The position numbers and the translations under genes are program-made. The notes beneath the pieces were generated by a model. It saw only the letters and a list, made by a program, of their open reading frames with translations. It was not told where the DNA came from and did no database searches. Shown here piece after piece: positions 1 to 12,955 of a DNA stretch of 64,000 nucleotides. This DNA is from Diploscapter coronatus (Eukaryota > Nematoda > Chromadorea > Rhabditida > Rhabditidae): the NCBI GenBank assembly GCA_964036155.1, contig OZ038422.1, positions 63,325,201-63,389,200 of the forward strand, written 5' to 3'. Position 1 is the first letter of the stretch, and every line of letters starts with the position of its first letter.

Positions 1-186
1 AAACCACTGGAAAGGGATCGATGAAAACGAGAAATGAAGGGAAACGGAGCAAATGGTTGAAAGATTTTGAAATTGTCTGTGTGATCATCTGCCATTGGCC
101 CAAATTCGCGCATTTTCGACTACGCGATTTGCGTTTTCGCTAAGCACAGGACGCAAGTTTGGACATTTTGACATTCTAGACCTTTT

Positions 187-721
187 ATGAGCCAGGACGT
201 AACGCAGGTGAATTTTTCTTTTTTACCGAACTTTAGAAAGCTTACAAATTTTAAAAACGACAGAAATATTTTAATTTTATAAGAAAAAAATAAAGATGGA
301 GTTTTGGATTAAAATTGAAGTTTTGTTCTTTTTCCAGATTTTTAAATTTAGCCTCGGCCTCTGAAATATTGATTTATAACTTTCAGTTGCGCGAGTTTTT
401 GACCGTCTACAACACTTTGACAGAAAGGTGCTTCAACAGGTGTGTGGTCGAATACAACAATCGAGAGTTGAATTCGCAGGAGGCTGGCTGTGTCAATCAA
501 TGTATTTTTATTTTTATTTTTTGAAACCAATTTTTGAGAATAATAATAATAATATATAAAAGATTAAAAGTAGAAAAATCTGAAAAATGTTGAAAATTTG
601 AGGCATTGACAAGCAGATGCGAGTGAACCGTCGGTTGATGATCGTATTTTCCGAAGTCGCACCGCAACTTCTCTTCAAAAATCAGCAACAGCAACAGACA
701 CAGACTGCTCAGCAGCAATAA
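187..721 (+). CDS. tin-9.2: Small Tim chaperone, Tim9b/TIMM10B-like
   Basis: Intermembrane-space chaperone that carries hydrophobic precursors to the TIM22 inner-membrane complex. Three exons (187-207, 387-501, 603-721) give 84 aa. The twin CX3C motif of the family is complete: C22-FNR-C26 and C42-VNQ-C46; the second Cys of the second pair is made by joining exons 2 and 3 (T|GC). The core [16 protein letters not shown] and the following [12 protein letters not shown] match worm Tim9b. The C-terminus is a Gln-rich tail ([12 protein letters not shown]). The start is the only in-frame ATG before the first donor. An AATAAA overlaps the stop codon, and the exosome gene follows about 145 bp later on the same strand, as expected for an operon. 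I recall the same pair being adjacent in C. elegans, but that is from memory. Family call is firm; the choice between Tim9 and Tim9b is likely. Confidence 0.93.
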
Positions 722-866
722 AATAAAATGTGGGAAAAATCTAAATTAGAAAAATAATAATATAGCTTTCTATAAATCTTGTTTAAAAAATCAAATGTAA
801 TTTTTCTGTAAAAAAATATTTAAATTCAATTCTTCCTGTAGATTAAAAATTGTTCAGATTTCCAAA
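717..866 (+). promoter_or_regulatory. Intercistronic junction, probable SL2-type operon site
   Basis: Two overlapping AATAAA signals (717-722 and 722-727) end the Tim9b gene. A 3' splice-type sequence (TTGTTCAG, ending at 856) lies 10 nt before the next ATG. Poly(A) signal to AG spacing of about 130 nt fits nematode operon junctions. SL2 use is inferred. Confidence 0.6.
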
Positions 867-2229
867 ATGATGTCGATAATTTCGGAGCACGGCTACCGTA
901 TCGACGGCCGCCTCCCACATCAGATTCGCAACATCAACTGTCGTCTGGGTGTCTACCCCCAAGCCGGTTATTTTTACGTCTTTTAGTTTTTAATCTGTTT
1001 AACTTTAATTTTCAAATTATACCTCTTAATATCGTTTTTAACTGAATTAAATTGTTTACTATTTTCAGAAGGCTCCTCCTACATCGAGCAGGGCAATACG
1101 AAAATCCTGTGCGCAGTCTACGGCCCGCACGAAGCGAAGCGCTCCAGGCAGCTGCAAGACAGATGTGTTATCAACTGTCAGTACAGGTAAAACTTGGAAA
1201 AAATTGCAAAATTTTTAGATTCTGAAAGTTTGCAGTGTTGCGACATTTTCGGGTTTGGAGCGGAAAAACCGGCCTCGAGGCGACAGGAAGGCGAACGAAT
1301 TCACTCGTCTGCTGGAGAAGACCTTCGAATCCGCGATCATGATCAACGCCTTTCCCGGCTCTCAGATCGACATCTTCTGCGAGGTGGTTCAGGTGAAATC
1401 TTTATTTTTATTAATTGAGAAAAATTATCATTTTATGATACATCTTGAACGATAGGAATAAAATCAGAATTTGTGTTATCTCAAGTGTGTTGAAAGATAT
1501 GCCTTTAAAACGAATTGAATACTTTAGAATAACCTTTCCGATCTAATGCTGAAAGATAGGGCTTTAAAGCGGATTCAATAATATTTTTCAGAATGACGGT
1601 TCCCTGCTCGCTGCGTGCGTGAATGCAGCGACCCTGGCGCTGTGCGATGCCGGAATCCCGATGAAGGCACTCGTCTCTGCGTCTGCCTGTGGATTCGTCG
1701 ACTCCAAATGCCTCGTCGATTTGAGCAATCGGGAGGAAACCGATCTCACACCCAGAATGACCGTGGCTACACTGGGGAATACCAGTCAGGTAGTGTGGTG
1801 GTAGAATGTTTGTCTAAATTGGAGAATACAGTATTCTCTCTAATTGAAGGGCACTTCCAAAATGCCAGAACTACCCACTACTCAGTTCAGATCATCTCAA
1901 GAAGTCTTTTATGATGTTCTTTAGAGCGTATTGGGAGAATTTAGTCTTGATTTGCAATGATTATCGTCATTAGATGAGGAGCTATGGCGGTTTGAAAAAT
2001 TATAATTCTTCGAAATTAAGGGGATTGAAAAATAAAGGATATGCCATTCAGTTAGAAGGAATACAGTAGTCTAACTTTCCAGATCGTCCTGATCGAGTTG
2101 GAGAACCGTCTGCATTCCAACAACCTGCCTCAAGTGCTGGCCCAATCGACAAAGACCTGTGCTGACGTTTTCGAGTGCCTTCACGCAGCTGTCAGAGCGC
2201 ATTTGCCCGGTTCCGTGGCGATATTCTAA
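867..2229 (+). CDS. exos-4.1: Exosome core subunit RRP41 (EXOSC4)
   Basis: RNase PH-fold ring subunit of the RNA exosome, for 3'-5' RNA processing and decay in nucleus and cytoplasm. Five exons (867-966, 1069-1186, 1236-1392, 1592-1789, 2083-2229) give 239 aa, close to the usual 245. Family marks are [13 protein letters not shown] near the N-terminus, [20 protein letters not shown], the GERKNRP-type stretch after SVATFSG, EAIMIN-like [16 protein letters not shown], and the NDGS / [13 protein letters not shown] segment. The C-terminus is short, ending PGSVAIF. There are two adjacent ATGs; the first is used here. It is the second gene of the probable operon. Confidence 0.95.
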
Positions 2230-2487
2230 TGTTTCGAGCTTTATTTACTTTATTTGACAAACATTCATTTTTGTACTAGTTTTTTTTAGAAATCCCAGTA
2301 GTTTTGTCTTTTTTGCAAAGTTGTTTTGGAGCTCCGAATAATTTTGTTGATTTCGACTTTGTTGTTTCTTGTTGAATAAAATTTTCAGAAAAAAGCAAGT
2401 TAAGAAAAACACAAGAAGTTGGGAAACTTTGCTATATTTATTTTTTTAAAGAAAAAAAATGAAAAGAAGTTGTTATTTTCAGAAAAA
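2230..2487 (+). promoter_or_regulatory. Intercistronic junction with poly(A) signal and trans-splice-like acceptor
   Basis: AATAAA at 2375-2380 is followed about 100 nt later by TTATTTTCAG ending at 2482, only 5 nt before the next ATG. This spacing is typical of SL2 trans-splicing in worm operons. No TATA box or other promoter signal was seen. Confidence 0.6.
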
Positions 2488-4758
2488 ATGCTCCGAAAGT
2501 CGATCTTCTTTGGGAGTCGGCTTTTGCGCTGCTCAAGGATGGTTCCAATTGCCTCTACAAGTAGAAGAAACTACAGTATCCCAGCGAGTTCAGAAAATTC
2601 GGAGAAGAAGACGGGGATTGATGGTATGAAAATCAAAGAAAAATCAAGTGTTCAAAGACTCGTTAAAAATAATTTTTCCAGATTTCCTGACGACGCTGAC
2701 AATGGAGCCAGTCTCAGTCTTGTCGAAATTCGAATCCCTGGAGCGGTTTCATTCGATCGGAGAAATTGAGGAGGTTAGATTGCTGAAAAATTAAAGATTT
2801 TCTCGGATATTTAAAATTCAGGCAGTGAAATCCTCGGACCTGATAAATCTGTCGCGGATTTGCGGTATTTTAGAATTCATTGCGAACGTCGACATAGTCA
2901 CTGTCAAGAAGCAGGAATACCTCAAATTCCTGGATGAGTAAGACAATTGAATTTCTTTAGAAAAAAGTGAAAAAATCATATTTTATCTGTCAAATACTAT
3001 CGAAATACCATGTTATTTTGTTCTTCAAAAATATTCTAGACTTTTAATTTTATCAATATTTGTTCAAATTAATACTATAGCAGGGATTTATTGTTTTCAA
3101 AAATTTCAATAAAGACATACTAGAAGATTCCGAAATTTCAATTGTTCTGAATCTTTTTGTTCTCAGATGTATGAAGAACGGTGATTTCGACTCGTCCTAC
3201 AACATTGATTTGGACTCGATCGTTCAAGCCTTCCAGAACGCTTACAAACTCGAGCACAAAATCGTCGACGTCCTGGAACATCTTCTGTTCGAGAAAGATG
3301 GTGAAATTTTTCGAATTTTGTTTTTTTCTGGGACATTTTTCTAGAACATTTGCCAGAGCATGATTTTTCTCGAATATAGAGTTTTTCAGACTTCATTTCT
3401 CTGAGCTGGCCGAAGATTCTGGAATTCTACAAATTCACACAGGTACACGACTCGGAATCCATGAAGAAACTTCATGACGCGGTTAGAGGCGCACTTTGGG
3501 AGAAGATTTGGTAGGTTACTGTAACTAAATTTTTCCCTTTGAATAATAGGATTACTGTAGCTTTTATTAATATTCTAATTTTCAGCGCCATCGACTTGCC
3601 AAGCAAACTCCTGGAAGTGCTCAAATGCCCTCAGTTGAATGTCGCGATTGCAAAACTGCTGACTCAGGTATTTTTTCTCGGATTTTTGGTCTCGGTTTCA
3701 AATCTCTGAAATCCATTGTTTTGCCAAAATGAATACAGCTTGTTGAGAATAAAATATTCGTTTTATAATGTAAGATAATCATATCAGACTTTGATATTTT
3801 CTTATAAAACTTAATTTTCGGGAAAATGGCAATTTGGAAAAGTAGTTGCATCGTAGCATCGTTGCATGCGAAATGGTATAGGATTTTATAGGAAAAAGAT
3901 TCTCTCTTTGCTACTTCGTATGTAACGATAAGCAACTATTGTAACTACTTTTCCAGGCTACCAACAATCGCATTTATTTTGCAGAAATCCTGCGACCTGT
4001 TGCCTATGATGAATACCAATGAGCTGATTTCCCTGCTATGGCACTATGCGCAGCTGGGCGTGAGACCGCAGAATCTCATCACACGGCTGCCGCAATTTCT
4101 CGTCAAGTAAGGGGGAGTACTGCAACTTTAATTAAAAAATAAGAACACTCTAATTTCATCTAAAAACAATAAAAATTAGCGATCATTGTAGCTTCCTTTC
4201 TCAAAGATAAAATGCAAAATTACTCTAGCCTTTCACCTGAATTTATTTATAAAAAAGCTGAATTATTTTGAACATTTTCCGAAGAGATGTTATACTGTAG
4301 CTTTTCAACTAAAATAGATGAAAGGAATTCACTGCAGCCTTTTTGAGTTTCCCATTTCCAGTCAAAAATCTACCGTCGGTGCGAATCAGATCGTCAGATT
4401 GGCGTCTGCCTGCATGAAGCTGACCCTCACCGACCAGAGACTCATCAATCGGCTTTGTTCGGATATCAATTACGGCATCAACAGCTTCCAGAAGGTCAAC
4501 GACCTGACGAGTGTCATGAATTCGCTAGTCAGGTAAGGGCACATTTGGCCTCTTGTAGTTAACGCCCTCGTTTCTTTTTTCTTCTTTTCTCCATATTAGT
4601 CCTTATAAATGGGAGTGATAACTAAAGTGAGCCATAGTTTTTTTTGTTTGTTTTTAAGTCAAAATGTGTCATTTATGATTTAAAATATTTTTCTTGATCA
4701 AGTAAAAACGAAATTTCTCTGTTTCACAAAGTAAAATCATTTTTTTTTCGAAGTAAAT

Positions 4759-4789
<31 letters not shown>

Positions 4790-6866
4790 TTATATAATTT
4801 TTCTGACGTAGTTATTTTCAGACTTCGAGTCGGCAACGTCTCGACGTGGAAGGCGATGATCAACTGGGTTTTATCCCATCAGGTCGACATCCCTCTGCCC
4901 CCACTTACCACCTTCGTGGGTGGACTCGCGCAAATCGGATGCTGGGTGAGTGGAGCAAATTTGTCGGCTCCTAGAAAAAACCACCACTTTTTTCTTTTCG
5001 TCTCTTGCTTTCTCATACTATTTCTTAGAAAGGGTGGTGTCTTTTTCTAACTGGTGTCTTTTTCTATGAGCCAAATTTGTCGGATTTGCAATTTTGAAGC
5101 TCTTAAATTCACTCTTTTTTTTTTCTTCTTCTAACTTCTCTCACTTGGAAGGAAAGAACTTTGCGAAAAGCTATTGAAATCTGTAAAATGGGCGAAAGTT
5201 GACTACGAATATCATTTTTCATTTTGCACTTCTAATACCCTCGTATATAAGTAGCTGGTGAATTATTTCAGCTTGTTTAAAACACGTTTCCTACCTTATG
5301 CTTTGAAATAACGAAGTCTTTGCAGGTTTTTGTTTCTGTAAACTGCATATTTAAAATAATGAGATAGATTTTTAAGGAAGGCAGAGAAGTAGCAGCTATT
5401 GCAGCGAAGAGGGTATTCCGGCCGTTGACTGGGATGAACGAAATCAGGTGGCTCTCGTTGATCCACGCCTTCGCCTATTTCAAGGTGCGAAGTTTTCAAA
5501 ATTTTCGCAAAAATTTCAATTTTTCAGGTTCTGAATACGGGCCTCGTGGAAACGGTGCTGAACAAGTCCTTCATCGAAGCGGTTTTCAAGTCGCAGGGGT
5601 AGGAAAATTTTTTAAAAGTGAAGAGATAAAGAGTTCTTGAAAAGTTCATCAATATATCCTTCTTTTGCCAATGATATTTCAATTCGAAAGCGAGTGAATT
5701 TTTCAAGGAGATGAAAAAATAGAAAAATCGAAAGAAAATAGGAAAAATGAAAATAAAAAGGGAATTTTTAGAAACGACGCCTCAAAACTATTTGCCGCTC
5801 AGAAACTTTTGCAAATCAGCGGGTGCGCTCAGTACGAAATGCAGAACTACAACGGGCAACTTTTCACTTTCGAGGATCTGAGGAAAATTGATGGATTTCC
5901 CCAATTCGAGTCCGACAGGAAAATGGTAAAATTTTTAACTTTTATAAAAAAAAAAAACTCTCTATAGAAACTTTTCTTCTGTTAGTTTTAAATTTTCTTT
6001 CTAAAAACTCGTTTTCAGGTAAACCTCGCAGGAGAGTTGCGGTTTTCGAAAGAGGGCTACGAAGACTATCTCAACAATTTCATGGTCCCCGTCTTGCAAA
6101 ACGTCGTCCCCCCTTCAGTCAAACAGGAACACTCACTCGATCAGTTCGGAAGCTGGATTGATGCAGTCATCGTTAGGAATGAGGAGGTTAACAATTCAAA
6201 ATTGGCTAAAAAATTAGCGTTTTGTTAAACTACTATCAAATTTGAAATATTTAATATTGAAATAATCTGCTTCACTGCTAAATTTTAGTAGAATCCCCTA
6301 AAAATCTAATAATTGCTCTATACTTACAAAATTTTCAGACCTCCTCCCTGCTGCCGGTGAAAGAATGGAAATCGGACAGCAGAAAAGTGCCGATCATCTT
6401 TGTTCCGGAAAGGCGAACCAAGATCCCCACACTCCTCACACATGCGGAGCAGCCGATTTTCGATCTGCTTGGGCCTGATCAACTCTCCATTCGACTCATG
6501 CATAAAGTCAATCGAGCAGGTAACAAGACAATTACTATATTCTGTGATGTCGTGAGGACGTGGGCTATAGTTAGGGATAGCCGAAGGCATGAAAGCAGAG
6601 AGAAATAGTGTGGGAAAAGATAGCTCACATCGTCACGACATATAGCAGTGACCAGGTAGAAAGATTTTGAAAAAGATCAAATATTTGGAATTGAGAAAGG
6701 TACAAATTTTGAAAAAAGAGATTCAATATTTTCAGAGCCAATCCTCGTTTTCGAAGCGGACCTGAATCAAACGAGCAACACGACAGTGGCGAAAATCGCC
6801 TCTTTGAAAGAGATCGTTCTGAAAGAGACCCCGCCTCCGAATGAGCAAAATCAGGAAGCGCAGTGA
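2488..6866 (+). CDS. FASTK-like helical-repeat protein, probably mitochondrial
   Basis: Fifteen exons give 636 aa. The N-terminus (MLRKSIFFGSRLLRCSRM...RRNYS) is rich in Arg and Ser with no acid, a good mitochondrial targeting sequence. The body is made of roughly 35-40 residue helical repeats with the pattern L--LL-a-a-lg, for example NELISLLWHYAQLGVRPQNL, NQIVRLASACMKLTLTDQRL and PPLTTFVGGLAQIGCW. Repeats of this type are seen in FASTKD proteins, which bind mitochondrial transcripts. I cannot see a convincing C-terminal RAP domain; the C-terminus (about 560-636) holds KVPIIFVPERRTKIPTLL and ILVFEADLN and ends in a polar tail. The role in mitochondrial RNA is inferred from repeat style, targeting and operon partners (Tim9b, exosome). 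Other helical-repeat families are possible. Exon boundaries: 2488-2623, 2682-2773, 2822-2937, 3167-3300, 3390-3510, 3586-3667, 3985-4106, 4362-4532, 4822-4945, 5377-5484, 5528-5598, 5772-5925, 6019-6186, 6339-6519, 6736-6866. Confidence 0.7.
3830..3957. repeat. Intronic inverted-repeat (hairpin) element, copy 1
   Basis: Inside intron 6 of the FASTK-like gene. The left arm contains GCAATTTGGAAAAGTAGTTG and TGCATGCGAAATGGTA; the right arm, read in reverse complement, repeats GGAAAAGTAGTTACAATAG and TACATACGAAGTAG. Related copies lie in other introns of this window. Confidence 0.6.
4771..4795. repeat. (AT)n microsatellite
   Basis: About 12 AT units directly after a poly(A) run, inside intron 8 of the FASTK-like gene. 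Confidence 0.9.
6530..6655. repeat. Intronic inverted-repeat (hairpin) element, copy 2
   Basis: In intron 14 of the FASTK-like gene. The arm TGTGATGTCGTGAGGACGTG is mirrored by CACATCGTCACGACA near the other end, and GAAATAGTGTGGGAAAAGA in the middle is like the centre of the copy at 9370. Confidence 0.5.
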
Positions 6867-7208
6867 TAAACCGATGAGCACGTAGAAATGATATAGTGGA
6901 ATTGTTATCAGTTGATAAAAATTGTTAGGAATAAATAATGATACATTTTTGTCCTACCATTTAAGATCTGTCATTTCTGTACCCCCTTTTATTGTGAGTG
7001 ACCTCAATGCGACAGGCCCTAAAGGAAAGGGGAGAAATAGAAAGAGGTTATGAGAGAAGAAAAGAAAGAGACAACTTGCCTAGTGGTATATGGCGCGCGA
7101 AAGTCTCATTCAAATGGACCCCATTCTTTCTTCTTTTTTATCGATTTTGTCATATTTTTAGAGCGAAAATTAGAATATTCTAACTTTGCAGTTTTCCAGG
7201 GGTAAACT
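6867..7208 (+). other. Intergenic spacer between FASTK-like and forkhead genes
   Basis: AATAAA at 6930-6935, then about 250 bp of A/G-rich DNA, then a CAGTTTTCCAG acceptor ending near 7199 and an ATG ten bases later. The spacing is longer than in the neighbouring junctions, so this may be an operon junction or a separate promoter. Confidence 0.5.
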
Positions 7209-9868
7209 ATGGAGGCTGGATTTCATGAGGAGGTTTCAAATCAGGTAGAATTTGAGTTCTTGGAAAAATAGTCACAAAAAATTTCAGGATGCCCAAATTA
7301 TCGACAGTGGATTCATAAAATCCCCGGAAAGACGGGTCGGATCCGTTCAGGACGCTCCGTATTCGTCACTCTTCACCCCACCCAGAGTAAACGTTCAGGC
7401 ACCAACGCTTTTGAGAAGTGGGATATTTTTATTTTTAAATTTCTATTTTTTCCTGGAAAATATGATATAGAGGAAAGTGAAAAGTAGATAAAAAAAATTC
7501 CAGGCAACTCTTTATATTGACTTTCATCGAAATTGGGACGTTTTCTCGAGGACTTGGAATTTTTTATTTTCAAAAAGAAAAATTCAGACGGCAATTTCAC
7601 CATCCAGCAGCAAAGCACTCGACTTTTCCTAACGAGCCAAACCGCCAAAGTCAAGCTTTTGCCTAGAACTTCGAATGAGGAGGAAGACAAACAGACCACT
7701 CAGCATGGAATTATCGCCAGCTTCAGACCAAGGTACATTTTGTAAAGTTCGTATGATAGTAATGTTTGCATGTTTTTTCACTATTTTGCTCCATCCATTT
7801 TTTTTCTAAACTACCTTTTATTACCCAAAAATTTGAAACATTTTCAGATCTGGTTTGGAAAATGACCCTGAAGAGGAGGATTCGATAACGCACTACGGAA
7901 GTATTGACGATGACGACGATGACATTGACAAGTGGATCGAAAAAGTGCGTGCATTTTTAGAATTTTCTAAAATTTGAAGAAAAGAGGGATGCTTTTTCAA
8001 AATTTTTAGGAAAAGGGTAGATTTGACCAAATTTTAGGTTAGAGAATATTTTCTCTAAAATTATTTGGAAAAAAAATGGAAATCTTTGTTAAATACACCA
8101 TTTTCAGGTCGACGTTTCAAAATTCGAGCCGATCAATCGAGAAATCGCGAGGCGGCAGAGAAAGGAGAAGGAGCGAAAGAAATTGGAAATGTCCAAAAAT
8201 CGAGTGGTAGGAAAATATCGATTTTGCCCACCATTATTGATTTTCAGGAACAACAGAGTGTCTATCCTAAACCGGCCTGGTCGTATTCAAGTCTGATCGC
8301 TCTGGCGCTGAAAAATAGCGATAACGGAGAATTAACAGTGTCCGAGATTTACGCTTTCATACTGTAAGTCTTTTTTTCGAATTTCACCAGAAAGCCGAAA
8401 TTTTGAATTTTCTATTTTCCAGCGAGAATTTCCCCTATTTCCGCACCGCCCCTTCAGGGTGGAAAAATTCGGTCCGACACAATTTATCCCTGAACAAATG
8501 CTTCGAAAAAGTCGAGGTAAAATCGAAAATTTGGAGTTTTTTGTTTTCTAAATTGAAGAACATTAAGGAGCTGGAACAAAGCGAGAAAACAAGAAAAAGT
8601 TGCCTGTGGCGGATATCACCGGGTGAGGATTATAAAATTTCACCTTGAACTTAAAAATTTGATCTCTGATTTAGTTTTAAAAATATATTTTCAGACCGGG
8701 TCGAAAAGCTCGAGGCCGATATCAAGAAATTCAAGGAGAAGAACCCCTTCTGCGTTGAATCCCTTGCAAAACCGGAGGATATCGAGGCGATTGAAAATGG
8801 AACGAAAGGCATTCCTGACTACTACATTTCTCGGGGAGTCATGCTTAAAACGTCGCCACTGGAGAATAAATGCGTCCAAGAGGTGGCCCATCAAAATTAT
8901 CAACAACAGGTACACCAGACTCGGTATCGGGAAGAGGTATTTTCACTTTCCTCGTAGATTTTCAAGTTTTTCGATTTTAGCAACCCAGTCAAGAACTTGT
9001 GAGGATGATGGGTGCGATGTGCAGTCCCTCTAAGGCCTATCATCAGCATATTGAGGTATGAAATCATGCTCTTTTCTTGAAACTATGCCAATTTATTGAA
9101 AATATATGCTAATTCAGGGCAACTCGGAAAATATCCCGTCCTGCTCAAAAATTGAACATTCACCAAGGATCAACAAGAATTTATTCCACGAACCGAATAT
9201 CCCCATATCTCAAGAATCCTCTCTATTGGATAACCCTTTCGACGAATTTGTTTACGATCCGACGCTATCTTATCATCGGGTACGTTTTTTCTTCCTGGAA
9301 ATCTTTGAAGTTCGCTATGTTGCTCTTATCTTGTCTATCGATTTTTGCCTATGCACTTTTAACTTAAAATGGCAATTTGGAGACCATAAGCACTCAAGTC
9401 GTTAAGCCATGCGAAATAGTATGGGAAAAGAGAGCCCTACCTTTCAATACCCCCTACCCAAACCATGAAATATTTCGCATGACTTGAGGGCTTGTGGCTT
9501 CCAGATAGTCCTTAAAAATTGAAATAAGCATTTTCCGCGAACGCTTTGATCATTACGATATTCAGCTACAAGAAGACGTGAATCTGAACACGACGTCGAT
9601 CATCAATCAGATTCTGCGGACGCCGACGAAAAATGCTGATAAGAAGGACGAGTCGATTTCTCCATACAGGTGATAAGACAATTTGGATTTTTGATTAAAT
9701 GATAGGATTTTTAAAAAATCTGATAAAAATGATCAAATTTCCAGATTTTCTGTGCCGGGCTACCAATTCGCGCGGAGTGCGTTGGATGAAAATTCACTCC
9801 TTTCGGCTGCGGTAGATCAGAGTCCCTACAAAAGTGGCGCAACTTCCTTCGGGGATTTCGGTATTTGA
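7209..9868 (+). CDS. FOXN1/4-type forkhead transcription factor
   Basis: Nuclear DNA-binding regulator. Thirteen exons give 495 aa. Residues 1-170 are acidic and disordered ([20 protein letters not shown]). The forkhead domain runs from about 176: [17 protein letters not shown], then [40 protein letters not shown], and the wing [11 protein letters not shown]. The sequence [34 protein letters not shown] is the FOXN1/FOXN4 pattern rather than FOXN2/3. C-terminal to it are a Lys/Glu segment and disordered sequence. The stop used (9866-9868) assumes the last exon reads on. A donor at 9861 could instead splice to an exon at 9918 and extend the frame to a stop at 10061-10063. Exons: 7209-7244, 7288-7417, 7588-7732, 7848-7944, 8108-8206, 8248-8363, 8423-8516, 8559-8622, 8695-8936, 8981-9055, 9118-9279, 9566-9669, 9745-9868. 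Confidence 0.88.
9370..9512. repeat. Intronic inverted-repeat (hairpin) element, copy 3
   Basis: In forkhead intron 11. Left GGCAATTTGGAGACCATAAG and CATGCGAAATAGTATGGG; right TTTCGCATGACTTGAGGGC and GGCTTCCAGATAG. The arms CACTCAAGTC / GACTTGAGGG pair. Confidence 0.6.
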
Positions 9869-10397
9869 ACGGATTTTTTAAATTTTGCAAAAATATCTAC
9901 TTTTGTTGTTTCTACAGAATCGAATTCCGCGGGATTATTCTATAACCACCACATGCTCATCGCCTTTACAAAAAAAAAAAAGATCGATCATCAATCGGCG
10001 CATCATTTTGTTCTGTACATCAGACGGGTTTATTATTCCTTTCTCATGTGCAGAGCGAGATAGATGATATGCTAGAGAAGGACGGCACGAGTCTTACTCA
10101 AGATTTTTTTTGCAGAAGCGATGTGCACCTAGTTTGTTTTCCTGAATTTTCAATTTTTTCTTGCAAACGAATTGCCCGATTTTCATGACCTCACAATTTC
10201 GAAGACTTATTGTGATGATGAGTTTAGATGTATTTCATTTTACTCACATTTCTTATATGTAAATAGTGATCTAGCAGGATCTTCGCGTATGTTAATTTTC
10301 AGTTATTTTTATTCTTTTTATTATTGCATTTCGTCAGTTACCCCGATTTCTCCGCGTCATTTTCGCATAGCTTTCATCATGAAATTACTCGACCGTG

Positions 10398-10518
10398 AAT
10401 AAAGAAGTTCGAATTTTTATGGTCTCTAGCTGATCCTCATCTGTTTGAAGCTTGATTTGAATATCTTTAAAAGTATCTTGTTGATAGAAACTTGGACTTT
10501 TCAACTTTCAGACCGAAA
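10398..10518 (+). promoter_or_regulatory. Intercistronic junction, probable SL2 operon site
   Basis: AATAAA at 10398-10403 ends the forkhead transcript; CAACTTTCAG ends at 10511, 7 nt before the ALKBH6 ATG. The roughly 100 nt spacing is the classical operon value. Confidence 0.65.
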
Positions 10519-12340
<1,822 letters not shown>

Positions 12341-12955
12341 TTCATCAGAAATATTGTCGTTACTCAGAGCAAATGACGTACCTGAAGAATAAACTATTGA
12401 ATTTTTCTACGTAACGGAGTTTAGATTTCACGTTGCAACAAGGATGCTGCATCTCTGTAGCTTACCTTCGCACGACCTCATTCCACAATAGATATATCGA
12501 TTTCTCGCCAAATTATTTTTCTCCAAACTATTTCGACTTCTAGAGTCAATTTATCATAAGATTTCCTCCGAATTAAAAAAATTAATCATCTCAAATTCTA
12601 ACGAAATCTTCTATACATACTCTAAAGAACACTATAAAATACTTTCTGAGATAATATGAACTTGTCATAAGTATTTTAGGGGATGAACCCTATTATGAGG
12701 GACTTGTAATTTAGAGGGATTTCTATTTTAGATTTTATGGTGTTCGAAAAAATGATTTTCATTTGAAAAAAATCGATTTCTAAATTTCCCATTACAGATC
12801 TTCGGATCCGGTTTCGTAAAATGCACGCTATAAACCCAGACGCATCAATGAAACTCATAAAATCTTCAGCCCTAAAACTTTCCTTGAAAACATCGAAAAT
12901 TCCCCATAAAAGGCCATCCTCAAGGAATTTCCCCTTCGCGTTTTATTCTTCTACA
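12341..12955. other. Intergenic region before urocanase
   Basis: Holds the ALKBH6 poly(A) signal (12388) and about 550 bp of AT-rich DNA up to the urocanase ATG. No clear TATA box or coding exon was seen. Confidence 0.5.

Noticed and set aside
9918..10063. Extra last exon for the forkhead gene.
   Set aside because: It would splice in phase from 9860, but the added residues run through a poly-Lys stretch from a poly(A) tract and look like 3' UTR. Kept only as an alternative.
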